A stretch of DNA of 64,000 nt from Flaviramulus sp. BrNp1-15. GTDB taxonomy: Bacteria; Bacteroidota; Bacteroidia; Flavobacteriales; Flavobacteriaceae. Location: assembly GCF_022259695.1 (NCBI RefSeq), contig NZ_CP092099.1, positions 2,092,471-2,156,470 of the forward strand, written 5' to 3'. Below the pieces are notes generated by a model. The model saw only the letters and a program-made list of their open reading frames with translations, was not told the origin of the DNA and made no database searches. Shown here in pieces: positions 1 through 7,991 of this stretch; position 1 is the first letter of the stretch, and each line of letters begins with the position of its first letter. Position numbers and translations under genes: made by a program.

Positions 1-538
1 GTTTTTTCTGCTCTATTAAAGTTGGAATAATATCCTTTGTTGTAATTAAATAACTATTATATCTGGCTCTAATGCGTTTTGCCAGTTTATCAAAATGCCT
101 ATTTGCTAACTGTTTGTAAACTGCATTTCCTCTAGATTTTATATAGGTTTGTAGTATAAAAATCCATTCCCAACTGCCATAATGGGCACACATTAAAATA
201 ATGCTTTTGTTCTGGTTTTCTATGTCTTGAATAAGTTCAACATTAGTAAACTTAAAGCGTTTTTTCATTTCAGCTTTAGAAATAGTTAACGATTTTATCG
301 CTTCAACCATCATATCACATAAATGATGATAAAATACTTTTGTAATGCGTTTTATTTCAGCATCAGACTTTTCAGGAAAAACAAGCTTTAAATTACTGGC
401 TACTACTTTTTTTCTGTATCCAAAAATGCGATAGATAAGTATATAAAGAAAATCAGAAAATAGGTATAACAATCTAAAAGGTAACATAGAAATTATCCAC
501 AAAAACGGATAAAGAAGAATATAAATTAGAAATTGCAT
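1..538 (-). CDS. Lipid A biosynthesis acyltransferase, LpxL/HtrB family (partial, 3' end outside window)
   Basis: The N-terminal 179 residues of a lysophospholipid acyltransferase-type protein are encoded here; the gene runs off the left edge. The start is the ATG whose complement is at 536-538. The protein opens with a hydrophobic segment (QFLIYILLYPFLWIISMLP) that anchors it in the inner membrane. It continues with the family pattern of a conserved Lys/Asn stretch and then CAHYGSWEW, the HX4(D/E) catalytic motif. The family transfers a secondary acyl chain onto Kdo2-lipid IVA, or in Bacteroidota onto a related lipid A intermediate. It is divergent from the rhomboid gene, with overlapping promoters between them. 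The exact acyl donor and position cannot be read from the sequence. Confidence 0.85.
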   Translation of the reverse strand, partial: MQFLIYILLYPFLWIISMLPFRLLYLFSDFLYILIYRIFGYRKKVVASNLKLVFPEKSDAEIKRITKVFYHHLCDMMVEAIKSLTISKAEMKKRFKFTNVELIQDIENQNKSIILMCAHYGSWEWIFILQTYIKSRGNAVYKQLANRHFDKLAKRIRARYNSYLITTKDIIPTLIEQKK

Positions 539-556
539 GAATTAATTTTAGATTTG
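526..556 (+). promoter_or_regulatory. Promoter of the rhomboid gene
   Basis: TAGATTTG at 549-556 matches the Bacteroidota -7 consensus TAnnTTTG. TTAG at 526-529 lies 19 bp upstream and differs from the -33 TTTG at one base. The start site would be near 563, leaving a leader of about 38 nt. Confidence 0.5.
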
Positions 557-562
557 TAGAAG

Positions 563-570
563 CAAATATA
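563..570 (-). promoter_or_regulatory. -7 element for the LpxL-type acyltransferase
   Basis: The complement reads TATATTTG, a match to TAnnTTTG, about 25 bp upstream of the ATG at 538. No convincing -33 element was found. It lies back to back with the rhomboid promoter, so the two divergent genes may share control. Confidence 0.4.
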
Positions 571-600
571 TATTAATTTGACTTTAAACGTTTACAACCT

Positions 601-1251
601 ATGGGCAATTTAAGTGTAATAACCATTATTATAATCGCAGCAAACGTAATTATATCTTATAAAGGATTTAATGACTATAATTTTTTTGAAAAATATAAAT
701 TTCAAGTAGGCGGTGTACAACGTGGTGAGCAAATACGTTTGTTTAGTTCTGGGTTTTTACATGCAGATACACAGCATTTAATTTTTAATATGCTTACGCT
801 TTACTTTTTTGCAGATGTGGTTATACAGCTATTAAGTCCGATACAATTTCTTATTGTGTATTTTGGGAGTTTACTATTAGGTAGTTTATTATCGCTTTAT
901 TTTCATAAAAACGAATATCATTATAGTGCTGTTGGTGCCAGTGGCGCAGTTATGGGTGTTTTGTATTCTGCAATACTATTACAACCGGGTATGAGTTTAT
1001 ATATGTTCTTCATACCTATACCAATTCCAGCTTATGTGTTTGGTATTGGCTACTTATTATACTCTATTTATGGTATGAAAAATAGAATAGGAAACATTGG
1101 TCATGATGCGCATTTTGGAGGTGCAATTGGTGGTTATATAATTACACTCATACTTTCTCCATGGCTGTTTGAAACTAATTTATTAATGATTGGGTTGTTA
1201 GCCATACCTATTGTAATATTATTTGCTTTAAGAAAAGCGGGGAAGATGTAA
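601..1251 (+). CDS. Rhomboid family intramembrane serine protease
   Basis: This 216-residue polytopic membrane protein has the rhomboid core. A His/Asn-containing helix (HADTQHLIFNMLTLYFF) is followed by the catalytic serine motif GASGAVMG, and the catalytic His lies in GHDAHFGGAIGG in a later helix. At least six membrane helices are visible. Rhomboids cut transmembrane segments of substrates within the bilayer; the substrate here is unknown. The protein is a minimal rhomboid without extra cytosolic domains. Its own promoter lies at 526-556 and it ends in a hairpin shared with the convergent lipoprotein gene. Confidence 0.9.
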   Translation: MGNLSVITIIIIAANVIISYKGFNDYNFFEKYKFQVGGVQRGEQIRLFSSGFLHADTQHLIFNMLTLYFFADVVIQLLSPIQFLIVYFGSLLLGSLLSLYFHKNEYHYSAVGASGAVMGVLYSAILLQPGMSLYMFFIPIPIPAYVFGIGYLLYSIYGMKNRIGNIGHDAHFGGAIGGYIITLILSPWLFETNLLMIGLLAIPIVILFALRKAGKM

Positions 1252-1264
1252 GATTTTAGGAAAT

Positions 1265-1300
1265 AAAAAGGCTAATTCATTTTTTTGAATTAGCCTTTTT
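1265..1300. terminator. Bidirectional rho-independent terminator
   Basis: A 15-bp perfect stem (1265-1279 with 1286-1300) with a six-T loop is flanked by A and T runs. It sits between the convergent rhomboid and lipoprotein genes. Confidence 0.85.
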
Positions 1301-1321
1301 ATTTGTAAATATATTTTGTTT

Positions 1322-2137
1322 TTACTCGTAGAAAAATTCTATGGTTGAAACATCTTCATATGATCCAAAACTACCATCATAAGTAGAAGTCCAAGTTGCT
1401 GAAACCGGATAACTGTTATCGTTATAGGTATATTCGTAAGTTTCATTATATTCATCAGAACCTTCAAAATCATTAGCATTTATAACATTATTAGTATTTC
1501 CAAAGATTAAAGCGCCAAATTCGTTCTCACTCAAAATATTTAATATTTCAATATTATGAATATTTTTGAATACACCATTTTTATCATCATATTCATATGA
1601 ATAACTATCATGTGAGTCAACAATACTTTTTATATTGTCATTTTGCATGGTAATTATATAAGTATGCGAAAAATCTGTTTGAGATGTTGCATCACCTCTA
1701 TAAATTGTTTGAGTGATAGTGTTATCAGTATTATATTCAAAAATATTTTTGGTAACAATACCACCTAATCCAGAAGGCTCTAAAAAATACTCTCTAAAAT
1801 TAGAAAGACTACCATCAGTATTATATTCTAAAATAACATAAGCATTGAGTTCATTTTCAGCAAATTGGTCTTCTCTTACTAATTTTTCATCTTCATAAGT
1901 GAATATATTTTTCCAACCATCACCTTCATCATAAGTTATTAATTTATTTCCATCATAAGTAAATGTGGTTGTGTAAGTTTCTCCTTCATAAGTTTCAACA
2001 ATTCGCTTTAATAAGATACCATCTGTAGGTTGCTCTGTTTCTTCTGGGGTTTCTTCATTTGGTGTATCTGTAGATTCGGTACTACACGCAAATAAAGTTA
2101 AGCAAAGGGTAATAAGTAAAAAGTAATTTAATTTCAT
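1322..2137 (-). CDS. Hypothetical lipoprotein with YD-like beta repeats
   Basis: This 271-residue protein has a lipoprotein signal peptide ending in the lipobox LFAC (Cys about residue 18), then an acidic, Thr/Glu-rich linker (to about residue 40). The rest is a repetitive, aromatic, Asp/Asn-rich region with recurring F-x-Y-D/E-x-x-x-L blocks (for example FTYDGNKLI, FTYEDEKLV, LEYNTDGSL, FEYNTDNTI). Such blocks resemble the short beta-strand repeats of YD/RHS-type or DUF4595-like lipoproteins common in Bacteroidota. It is probably exposed on the outer membrane or in the periplasm. It has no operon partner and no enzymatic motif; the function is unknown. Confidence 0.75.
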   Translation of the reverse strand: MKLNYFLLITLCLTLFACSTESTDTPNEETPEETEQPTDGILLKRIVETYEGETYTTTFTYDGNKLITYDEGDGWKNIFTYEDEKLVREDQFAENELNAYVILEYNTDGSLSNFREYFLEPSGLGGIVTKNIFEYNTDNTITQTIYRGDATSQTDFSHTYIITMQNDNIKSIVDSHDSYSYEYDDKNGVFKNIHNIEILNILSENEFGALIFGNTNNVINANDFEGSDEYNETYEYTYNDNSYPVSATWTSTYDGSFGSYEDVSTIEFFYE

Positions 2138-2377
2138 TTTGGTTATGTTTATGGGATTTATAAAACTAAAATAGTATTATATTCTTACATAAGATAATAT
2201 TTATTGATTAAATTAGATGAACTACATATCATAAATGGCATAGCTATTGAAATTATAGTAGTGTTGGATGTTTTTGTTTGATTTTAAATTATTGATATTC
2301 AGCAAATTATAATTTTAATAATTAAATCTAATAAATGATCGATTTTGTTTTAATGACAGATTGACCTAAATATATAT

Positions 2378-4828
2378 ATGAAGAAATCTAATTTTATTAG
2401 TCTTGACAGTTTGTCATTACAGGATTTTGACGAAAACTCAGAATTAATTCCTTTAATGACCCCAGAAGATGAGGAAGCCATAAATAATGAAAAACTGCCC
2501 GAAACTTTGCCTATTTTGTCATTACGAAATACGGTGCTATTTCCAGGAGTGGTAATTCCTATTACAGCTGGTAGAGATAAATCTATTAAACTGATAAACG
2601 ACGCCAACAAAGGCGGAAAAGTTATTGGTGTTGTGGCTCAAAAAGATGAGTCGGTAGAGAATCCTACATCTAAAGAAATACATGAAACTGGTACTGTTGC
2701 CAGAATTTTACGTGTTTTAAAAATGCCAGATGGCAACGTTACGGTAATTATACAAGGAAAAAAACGATTTAAAGTTGCCGAAGTTCTTACAGAAGAACCT
2801 TATATGACGGCTACAATACGCGATATTCCTGAAGCGAAACCCGCTACAAAAAACCAAGAGTTTAAAGCTATTATTGATTCTATTAAAGAGTTGGCTCTAG
2901 AAATTATTAAGGAAAGTCCAAATATTCCAAGTGAAGCTTCTTTTGCCATAAAAAATATAGAAAGCAGCTCGTTTTTAGTGAATTTTGTGTCTTCAAACAT
3001 GAATTTATCGGTAGCAGAAAAGCAATCGTTATTAGAGATTGACGACTTAAAGAAACGTGCTTTAGCAACGTTAAAGTTCATGAATGTTGAGTTTCAAAAA
3101 TTAGAACTAAAGAATGACATTCAGTCTAAAGTTCAAATGGATATGAGCCAACAACAACGTGAGTATTTCTTGCATCAGCAAATGAAAACCATTCAAGAAG
3201 AACTGGGAGGCGTAAGTCACGATCAGGAAATTGATGAAATGAAAGCGCGTGCCAAAGACAAACTTTGGGATGAAGATGTGGCGAAGCATTTTGATAAAGA
3301 AATAGCAAAAATGCAACGTATGAACCCGCAAGTAGCAGAATATTCTATTCAGCGTAACTACTTAGAGTTGTTTTTAGATTTGCCTTGGAATGAGTTTAGT
3401 GAAGATAAATTCGACCTGAAACGTGCCATGAAAATCTTAGACAGAGATCATTTCGGGTTAGAAGATGTAAAACGAAGAATTATAGAATATTTAGCGGTAT
3501 TAAAACTTCGCAACGATATGAAATCACCTATTTTGTGTTTATACGGGCCTCCGGGAGTTGGTAAAACTTCTTTAGGGAAATCTATCGCAGAAGCTTTAGG
3601 GCGTGAGTATGTTAGAATTTCGTTGGGTGGTTTACGTGATGAAGCAGAAATTCGCGGACATAGAAAAACATACATTGGCGCTATGCCAGGGCGTATTATT
3701 CAAAGTTTAAAAAAGGCAGGAACATCAAATCCAGTTTTTGTTCTAGATGAAATAGATAAACTTTCAAGTTCTCATCAAGGAGATCCATCTTCTGCAATGT
3801 TAGAGGTTTTAGATCCTGAGCAAAACAGCGAGTTTTATGATAACTTTTTAGAAATGGGCTACGACCTTTCTAAAGTTATGTTTGTTGCAACTTCTAATAG
3901 CTTATCAACTATTCAACCAGCGTTACTAGACCGTATGGAAATTATAAATGTAACGGGTTATACTATTGAAGAAAAAGTAGAAATTGCTAAACGTCATTTA
4001 TTACCAAAGCAATTAAAAGAGCATGGTTTATCTGATAAAGATTTAAAAATACGAAAACCACAATTAGAGAAAATTGTTGAAGGTTATACAAGAGAATCTG
4101 GAGTTCGTGGTCTTGAAAAACAGATAGCAAAAATGGTGCGTTACGCTGCAAAAAATATTGCTATGGATGAAACCTATAACATTAAAATATCAAATGATGA
4201 TATTATTGAAGTTTTAGGTGCTCCAAAATTAGAACGCGATAAATATGAAAATAACGAAGTAGCTGGAGTAGTTACAGGTTTAGCTTGGACACGAGTTGGT
4301 GGAGATATTTTGTTTATAGAGTCTATTCTTTCTAAAGGTAAAGGCGCTATGAATATTACCGGAAATCTTGGTAAAGTCATGAAAGAATCTGCTACCATTG
4401 CTATGGAATTCATTAAATCGAATGCTAAAGAATTTGGTATAGATCCTTCAATTTTTGATAAATATAACGTTCATATTCACGTGCCAGAAGGTGCAACTCC
4501 AAAAGATGGACCAAGTGCTGGTGTAACAATGTTAACATCGTTAGTATCATTATTCACACAACGCAAAGTGAAGAAAAGTTTGGCTATGACAGGTGAAATT
4601 ACACTGCGTGGAAAAGTACTTCCTGTTGGAGGTATAAAAGAGAAGATTTTAGCAGCAAAACGTGCTAAAATAAAAGAAATCTTATTGTGTGAAGATAACA
4701 AGCGTGATATTGAAGAAATAAAACCAGAGTATTTAAAAGGTTTAAAGTTTCATTATGTTAAAGATATGAGAGAAGTTATAGAAATAGCCATAACAAATCA
4801 AAAAGTAAAGCATGCAAAAAAGTTATAA
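2378..4828 (+). CDS. lon: ATP-dependent protease Lon
   Basis: At 816 residues this is a full-length LonA. It has an N-terminal substrate-binding domain ([17 protein letters not shown] from about residue 45) and a coiled middle region. The AAA+ domain has Walker [10 protein letters not shown] (about 389-397) and Walker [11 protein letters not shown]. The C-terminal S16 protease domain has the catalytic Ser in [10 protein letters not shown] (about 712) and the catalytic Lys in [13 protein letters not shown]. Lon degrades misfolded and regulatory proteins in the cytoplasm. The start at 2378 agrees with the usual Bacteroidota N-terminus ([18 protein letters not shown]). Its stop overlaps the start of the LysM gene by 17 bp, so the two are translated from one message. 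Confidence 0.97.
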   Translation: MKKSNFISLDSLSLQDFDENSELIPLMTPEDEEAINNEKLPETLPILSLRNTVLFPGVVIPITAGRDKSIKLINDANKGGKVIGVVAQKDESVENPTSKEIHETGTVARILRVLKMPDGNVTVIIQGKKRFKVAEVLTEEPYMTATIRDIPEAKPATKNQEFKAIIDSIKELALEIIKESPNIPSEASFAIKNIESSSFLVNFVSSNMNLSVAEKQSLLEIDDLKKRALATLKFMNVEFQKLELKNDIQSKVQMDMSQQQREYFLHQQMKTIQEELGGVSHDQEIDEMKARAKDKLWDEDVAKHFDKEIAKMQRMNPQVAEYSIQRNYLELFLDLPWNEFSEDKFDLKRAMKILDRDHFGLEDVKRRIIEYLAVLKLRNDMKSPILCLYGPPGVGKTSLGKSIAEALGREYVRISLGGLRDEAEIRGHRKTYIGAMPGRIIQSLKKAGTSNPVFVLDEIDKLSSSHQGDPSSAMLEVLDPEQNSEFYDNFLEMGYDLSKVMFVATSNSLSTIQPALLDRMEIINVTGYTIEEKVEIAKRHLLPKQLKEHGLSDKDLKIRKPQLEKIVEGYTRESGVRGLEKQIAKMVRYAAKNIAMDETYNIKISNDDIIEVLGAPKLERDKYENNEVAGVVTGLAWTRVGGDILFIESILSKGKGAMNITGNLGKVMKESATIAMEFIKSNAKEFGIDPSIFDKYNVHIHVPEGATPKDGPSAGVTMLTSLVSLFTQRKVKKSLAMTGEITLRGKVLPVGGIKEKILAAKRAKIKEILLCEDNKRDIEEIKPEYLKGLKFHYVKDMREVIEIAITNQKVKHAKKL

Positions 4829-5348
4829 ACTTCTGTTTTGTTTATTGGTTTTAGTATTAAGCAATGCCCTTGTTTTTGCACAACAGAAGCCAGTTTATAA
4901 AGAAGTACTTTTAAATGGTAAGCCTGCAAGATTAAATGTTGCAACTGGTGAATTTATAGTTTACGGAAAAAAAGGTTACGATACTATTAGATCAATGCAG
5001 GTTATTAACGAAGTCGAGTCAGAATCAGAAATAGCTTCAGATGTTCATATCGTTAAAAAAGGAGAAACTTTATTTACGCTTTCAAAAAAATATAATCTGC
5101 CTTTAGATGAATTGAAAAGAGTCAATAATTTAGAATCAAATTTAATTCATGTTGGTCAAAAAATAAGAGTTAAAAGTGTTGATGCTGTAGAGAATTCATC
5201 AAATACATCAACTATTTGGGTGGTTTCAAAAGGAGATACATTGTTTAGTATTTCCCAAAAAACAAATACATCTATCAGTCAAATAAAAGATCTAAATAAC
5301 ATAAAAGGCAACAGTATATTTGTTGGCCAAAAACTGCGTTTGAAGTAG
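4812..5348 (+). CDS. Secreted protein with two LysM domains
   Basis: This 178-residue protein has a signal peptide (to about FAQQ, residue 24) and a short linker. Two LysM peptidoglycan-binding domains follow: [19 protein letters not shown] (about 76-118) and [19 protein letters not shown] (about 135-178). No hydrolase domain is present, so it is likely a cell-wall-binding periplasmic protein or scaffold. It begins inside the last codons of lon (17-bp overlap) and is followed 75 bp later by porQ, which suggests a link with envelope or T9SS biogenesis. That role is inference from position only. Confidence 0.85.
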   Translation: MQKSYKLLFCLLVLVLSNALVFAQQKPVYKEVLLNGKPARLNVATGEFIVYGKKGYDTIRSMQVINEVESESEIASDVHIVKKGETLFTLSKKYNLPLDELKRVNNLESNLIHVGQKIRVKSVDAVENSSNTSTIWVVSKGDTLFSISQKTNTSISQIKDLNNIKGNSIFVGQKLRLK

Positions 5349-5423
5349 AAATATAAAACAAACAAAAAATAAAAGATACATGCTATCGTTTTAAGATAGA
5401 TTCATTTACTTTGTATTGTAAAT

Positions 5424-6443
5424 ATGCTGAGAAAAATTATCTTATTTTTTTGTTTGCTAATTTGTACTTCCTTCTATGCTCAGGTAGGAGGCGAGACCAC
5501 TTATCAATTCTTAAATTTGGTATCCTCTCCAAGACAAGCTGCATTAGGAGGGAAGGTATTTACAAATGTAGATTACGATGTTACCCAAGGGCTTTTTAAT
5601 CCAGCGACTATAAATGTTGATATGGATAATCAATTAGCTGTAAATTATACCAGTTATTTAGGTGGTATTAGTTATGGTACTGCATCTTATGCGTATACTG
5701 TAGATAGGCGTATCCAAACTTTTCATGCTGGCGTAACCTATGTGAATTATGGCTCTTTTGATGGTTATGATGAAGCAGGAAATTCCACAGGAACATTCTC
5801 AGGAAGCGAAACAGCACTTTCATTTGGTTACGCTAAACAAATAGGGTATTCCGATTTTTATTTAGGTGGGAATCTAAAATTAATCACCTCAAAATTAGAG
5901 CAATATAGCTCTTTGGGTGCTGCTGTAGATTTAGGTTTAATTTATATTAATGACTATTTAGATTTTAATGCTGCATTGGTTGTAAGGAATTTAGGTTCAC
6001 AAATAACCACTTATGCTGGATTGAACGAACGTATTCCTTTTGAGGTAGCTTTTGGCATGTCTCAACGATTAGAAAATGTACCTATAAGATGGCACGTTAC
6101 TTTAGAAAATTTACAAGAATGGCCAATTGCCAGACCAAATCCAACAAGAACAACAAGTGATTTGGGCGGAAATCAAACTAGTGAAAAAATAGGTTTTCTT
6201 GGTCAGGTAATAAGGCACACCATTTTAGGTGCAGAAATATTTCCAGAAGGCGGTTTCAATATTCGTTTGGGTTATAATTTTAGAAGAGGAGAAGAATTAA
6301 GAATTGTAGACCAGCGTAATTTTTCTGGACTTTCGGCAGGTATTTCTATTAAAATGAATAAAATGCGCTTTAGTTACACGCATGCTAAATATACAAGCGC
6401 AGCCAATTCAAACTTCTTTGGTTTGCAAATAGATTTACAATAA
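5424..6443 (+). CDS. porQ: Type IX secretion system protein PorQ
   Basis: This is a 339-residue outer membrane beta-barrel protein with a signal peptide (to about SFYAQ). The conserved PorQ opening follows (GGETTYQFLNLVSSPRQAAL, then LFNPATIN). Alternating hydrophobic strands run to the aromatic C-terminus (FFGLQIDLQ). PorQ is known from Porphyromonas and Flavobacterium studies to be needed for T9SS cargo processing and attachment at the cell surface. The lon-porQ-cmk neighbourhood is familiar in Flavobacteriaceae. A small hairpin (CTATC...GATAG, about 5382-5398) lies just upstream and its role is unknown. Confidence 0.9.
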   Translation: MLRKIILFFCLLICTSFYAQVGGETTYQFLNLVSSPRQAALGGKVFTNVDYDVTQGLFNPATINVDMDNQLAVNYTSYLGGISYGTASYAYTVDRRIQTFHAGVTYVNYGSFDGYDEAGNSTGTFSGSETALSFGYAKQIGYSDFYLGGNLKLITSKLEQYSSLGAAVDLGLIYINDYLDFNAALVVRNLGSQITTYAGLNERIPFEVAFGMSQRLENVPIRWHVTLENLQEWPIARPNPTRTTSDLGGNQTSEKIGFLGQVIRHTILGAEIFPEGGFNIRLGYNFRRGEELRIVDQRNFSGLSAGISIKMNKMRFSYTHAKYTSAANSNFFGLQIDLQ

Positions 6444-6448
6444 ATACC

Positions 6449-6456
6449 TATTTTTG
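6449..6456 (+). promoter_or_regulatory. -7 element before cmk
   Basis: TATTTTTG fits TAnnTTTG just after the porQ stop and 18 bp before the cmk ATG. The nearest TTTG (6422-6425) lies 23 bp upstream, a longer spacer than usual. Confidence 0.35.
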
Positions 6457-6473
6457 TTCATTCAAAATATTAT

Positions 6474-7169
6474 ATGAATAAAATCACCATAGCTATAGAT
6501 GGATTTTCATCAACAGGTAAGAGCACTGTAGCAAAACAAATAGCAAAACATTTGGGCTACGTTTATGTAGATACAGGAGCAATGTATAGAGCGGTTACGT
6601 TTTATGCCATGCAAAACGGATTTATTAATCCTGATGATTTTAATGTAGAAGCTTTAGTTTATCACTTGCCACAGATTGAAATTAGTTTTAAGTTTAATGA
6701 TGCGTTGGGATTTGCAGAAGTATACCTAAACGGAAAAAATATTGAAAAAGACATTAGAACACTTGAAGTTTCAAGTTTTGTGAGTAAAGTAGCAGCAATT
6801 TCTGAAGTGAGACATAAATTGGTTGAGCAGCAACAAAGAATGGGAAAAGACAAAGGAGTTGTTATGGATGGTAGGGATATTGGTACGGTAGTTTTTCCTG
6901 AAGCAGAACTTAAATTATTTATGACAGCATCAGCTGAAACTAGGGCAGAAAGGCGCTATCAAGAACTTATTGAAAGAGGAGATAAAGTGGATTATGAAGC
7001 TGTTTTAAACAATGTAAAAGAACGCGATCATATTGATTCTACCAGAAAAGATTCGCCTTTGGTAAAAGCTAAAGATGCTATAGACATAGATAACTCAAAT
7101 ATGACTTTAGATGAGCAATTCAATAAAATTTTACAGCTAGTTAACATGACTATTGAAGATTATGAATAA
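6474..7169 (+). CDS. cmk: Cytidylate kinase
   Basis: At 231 residues this protein phosphorylates CMP and dCMP with ATP in the cytoplasm for nucleotide salvage. The P-loop is GFSSTGKSTVAK (residues 10-21). DTGAMYRAVT (residues 34-43) binds the nucleotide monophosphate, VMDGRDIGTVVFP is the CMP-binding motif, and the lid arginines lie in RAERRYQEL. The length matches the single-domain bacterial enzyme. It follows porQ closely and may be co-transcribed with it, although a -7 element lies just upstream. A dispersed repeat and a strong terminator follow. Confidence 0.96.
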   Translation: MNKITIAIDGFSSTGKSTVAKQIAKHLGYVYVDTGAMYRAVTFYAMQNGFINPDDFNVEALVYHLPQIEISFKFNDALGFAEVYLNGKNIEKDIRTLEVSSFVSKVAAISEVRHKLVEQQQRMGKDKGVVMDGRDIGTVVFPEAELKLFMTASAETRAERRYQELIERGDKVDYEAVLNNVKERDHIDSTRKDSPLVKAKDAIDIDNSNMTLDEQFNKILQLVNMTIEDYE

Positions 7170-7176
7170 TAATATT

Positions 7177-7259
7177 GTGTCATTGCGAGCGTAGTGAGGC
7201 AATCTGTTTAAATCTAATTTAAAAGATTACTTCGTCGTTACACTCCTCGTAATAACGAT
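7177..7259. repeat. Dispersed intergenic repeat with inverted arms
   Basis: The left arm (7178-7204, starting TGTCATTGCGAGCG) and the complement of the right arm (7224-7258, reading TCGTTATTACGAGGAG) are both copies of the widespread intergenic consensus resembling CGTCATTGCGAGGAG...AAGCAATCT, in inverted orientation. Such elements occur between genes in many bacteria. This one sits between cmk and its terminator. Family membership is recalled, not searched. Confidence 0.6.
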
Positions 7260-7263
7260 AAAT

Positions 7264-7297
7264 AAAAAAGCGAATCTAAATGTAGATTCGCTTTTTT
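7264..7297. terminator. Bidirectional rho-independent terminator
   Basis: A perfect 15-bp stem (7264-7278 with 7283-7297) with a four-base loop has T and A runs on either side. It lies between the convergent cmk and LysM/BON genes. Confidence 0.85.
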
Positions 7298-7316
7298 TAT
7301 ATTTTAAATATTCTAT

Positions 7317-7697
7317 TTATTTCAAATTGGGAATAATCAATTCTTGGTCTGGATGAATAACATCAGGATTTTTTAAAATATCAGAATTCGCTTTAAAAAT
7401 CTCTTCATATTTTAAGGCGTTACCATAATAATGCTTAGCAATTTTACCTAGAGTTTCACCACTTTTCACGGTATGTCTTGCATAAACACTATCATCTGCT
7501 ACAGTAATATTTGCTTTAATATCAGTTGGGTTGTTACCACCAATTTCTTTTATTTTGTCCCAAAGTATGTTTTTTTCATATTGTGTTTTAGCGGTTCCTT
7601 TAATTTTTAGCACGCCATTATCTTCTTTCACATCACCATTTTGTATGTTTAGTGCTTCACCTAAATCTAGTACAGCTTGATATTTTGTCTTAATCAT
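7317..7697 (-). CDS. BON-LysM protein, Kbp/YgaU type
   Basis: This 126-residue protein has no signal peptide. The first half resembles a BON domain (ALNIQNGDVKEDNGVLKIKG, then a GGNNPTDIKANITV strand). The second half is one LysM domain (HTVKSGETLGKIAKHYYGNA...HPDQELIIPNL, about residues 75-126). The arrangement matches E. coli Kbp (YgaU), a small cytoplasmic potassium-binding protein, and similar stress-related proteins of Bacteroidota. Potassium binding in this organism is inference. It is a single gene convergent with cmk. Confidence 0.8.
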   Translation of the reverse strand: MIKTKYQAVLDLGEALNIQNGDVKEDNGVLKIKGTAKTQYEKNILWDKIKEIGGNNPTDIKANITVADDSVYARHTVKSGETLGKIAKHYYGNALKYEEIFKANSDILKNPDVIHPDQELIIPNLK

Positions 7698-7863
7698 GAT
7701 TTTTAAAATTTAAAATTATTTGTTGCCAACAATATAGCGAATTATTTTCTTACATTTTAGTAAAAATTATATCATATTTTTTCCTGATTTTTATTTCTAA
7801 ATTATCATTTAAAACTTCTATTAATTTATTTGCTCATTTTTAGGTAATTATACCAATTATTAT

Positions 7864-7871
7864 TATTTTTG
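7864..7871 (+). promoter_or_regulatory. -7 element in the long rpsA leader region
   Basis: TATTTTTG matches TAnnTTTG; TTAG at 7840-7843 could be a weak -33 with a 20-bp spacer. The implied leader of over 110 nt before rpsA is long for this genome and could carry autogenous control of S1. No specific RNA fold was established. Confidence 0.4.
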
Positions 7872-7991
7872 CACTCCTTTTAGCAAATCGTTGGAAAGAT
7901 AAAGGGAACAAAACAAAAATAAAAATAACACTTCTGTCTGTTATTTGCTTAAATCTTCCAAAGCATTCAGAATACAAATTTTAATCAGCAC

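Noticed and set aside
5411-5599. 62-codon open frame overlapping the start of porQ
   Set aside because: It is out of frame with porQ, has no motif and is covered by the well-supported porQ reading frame.
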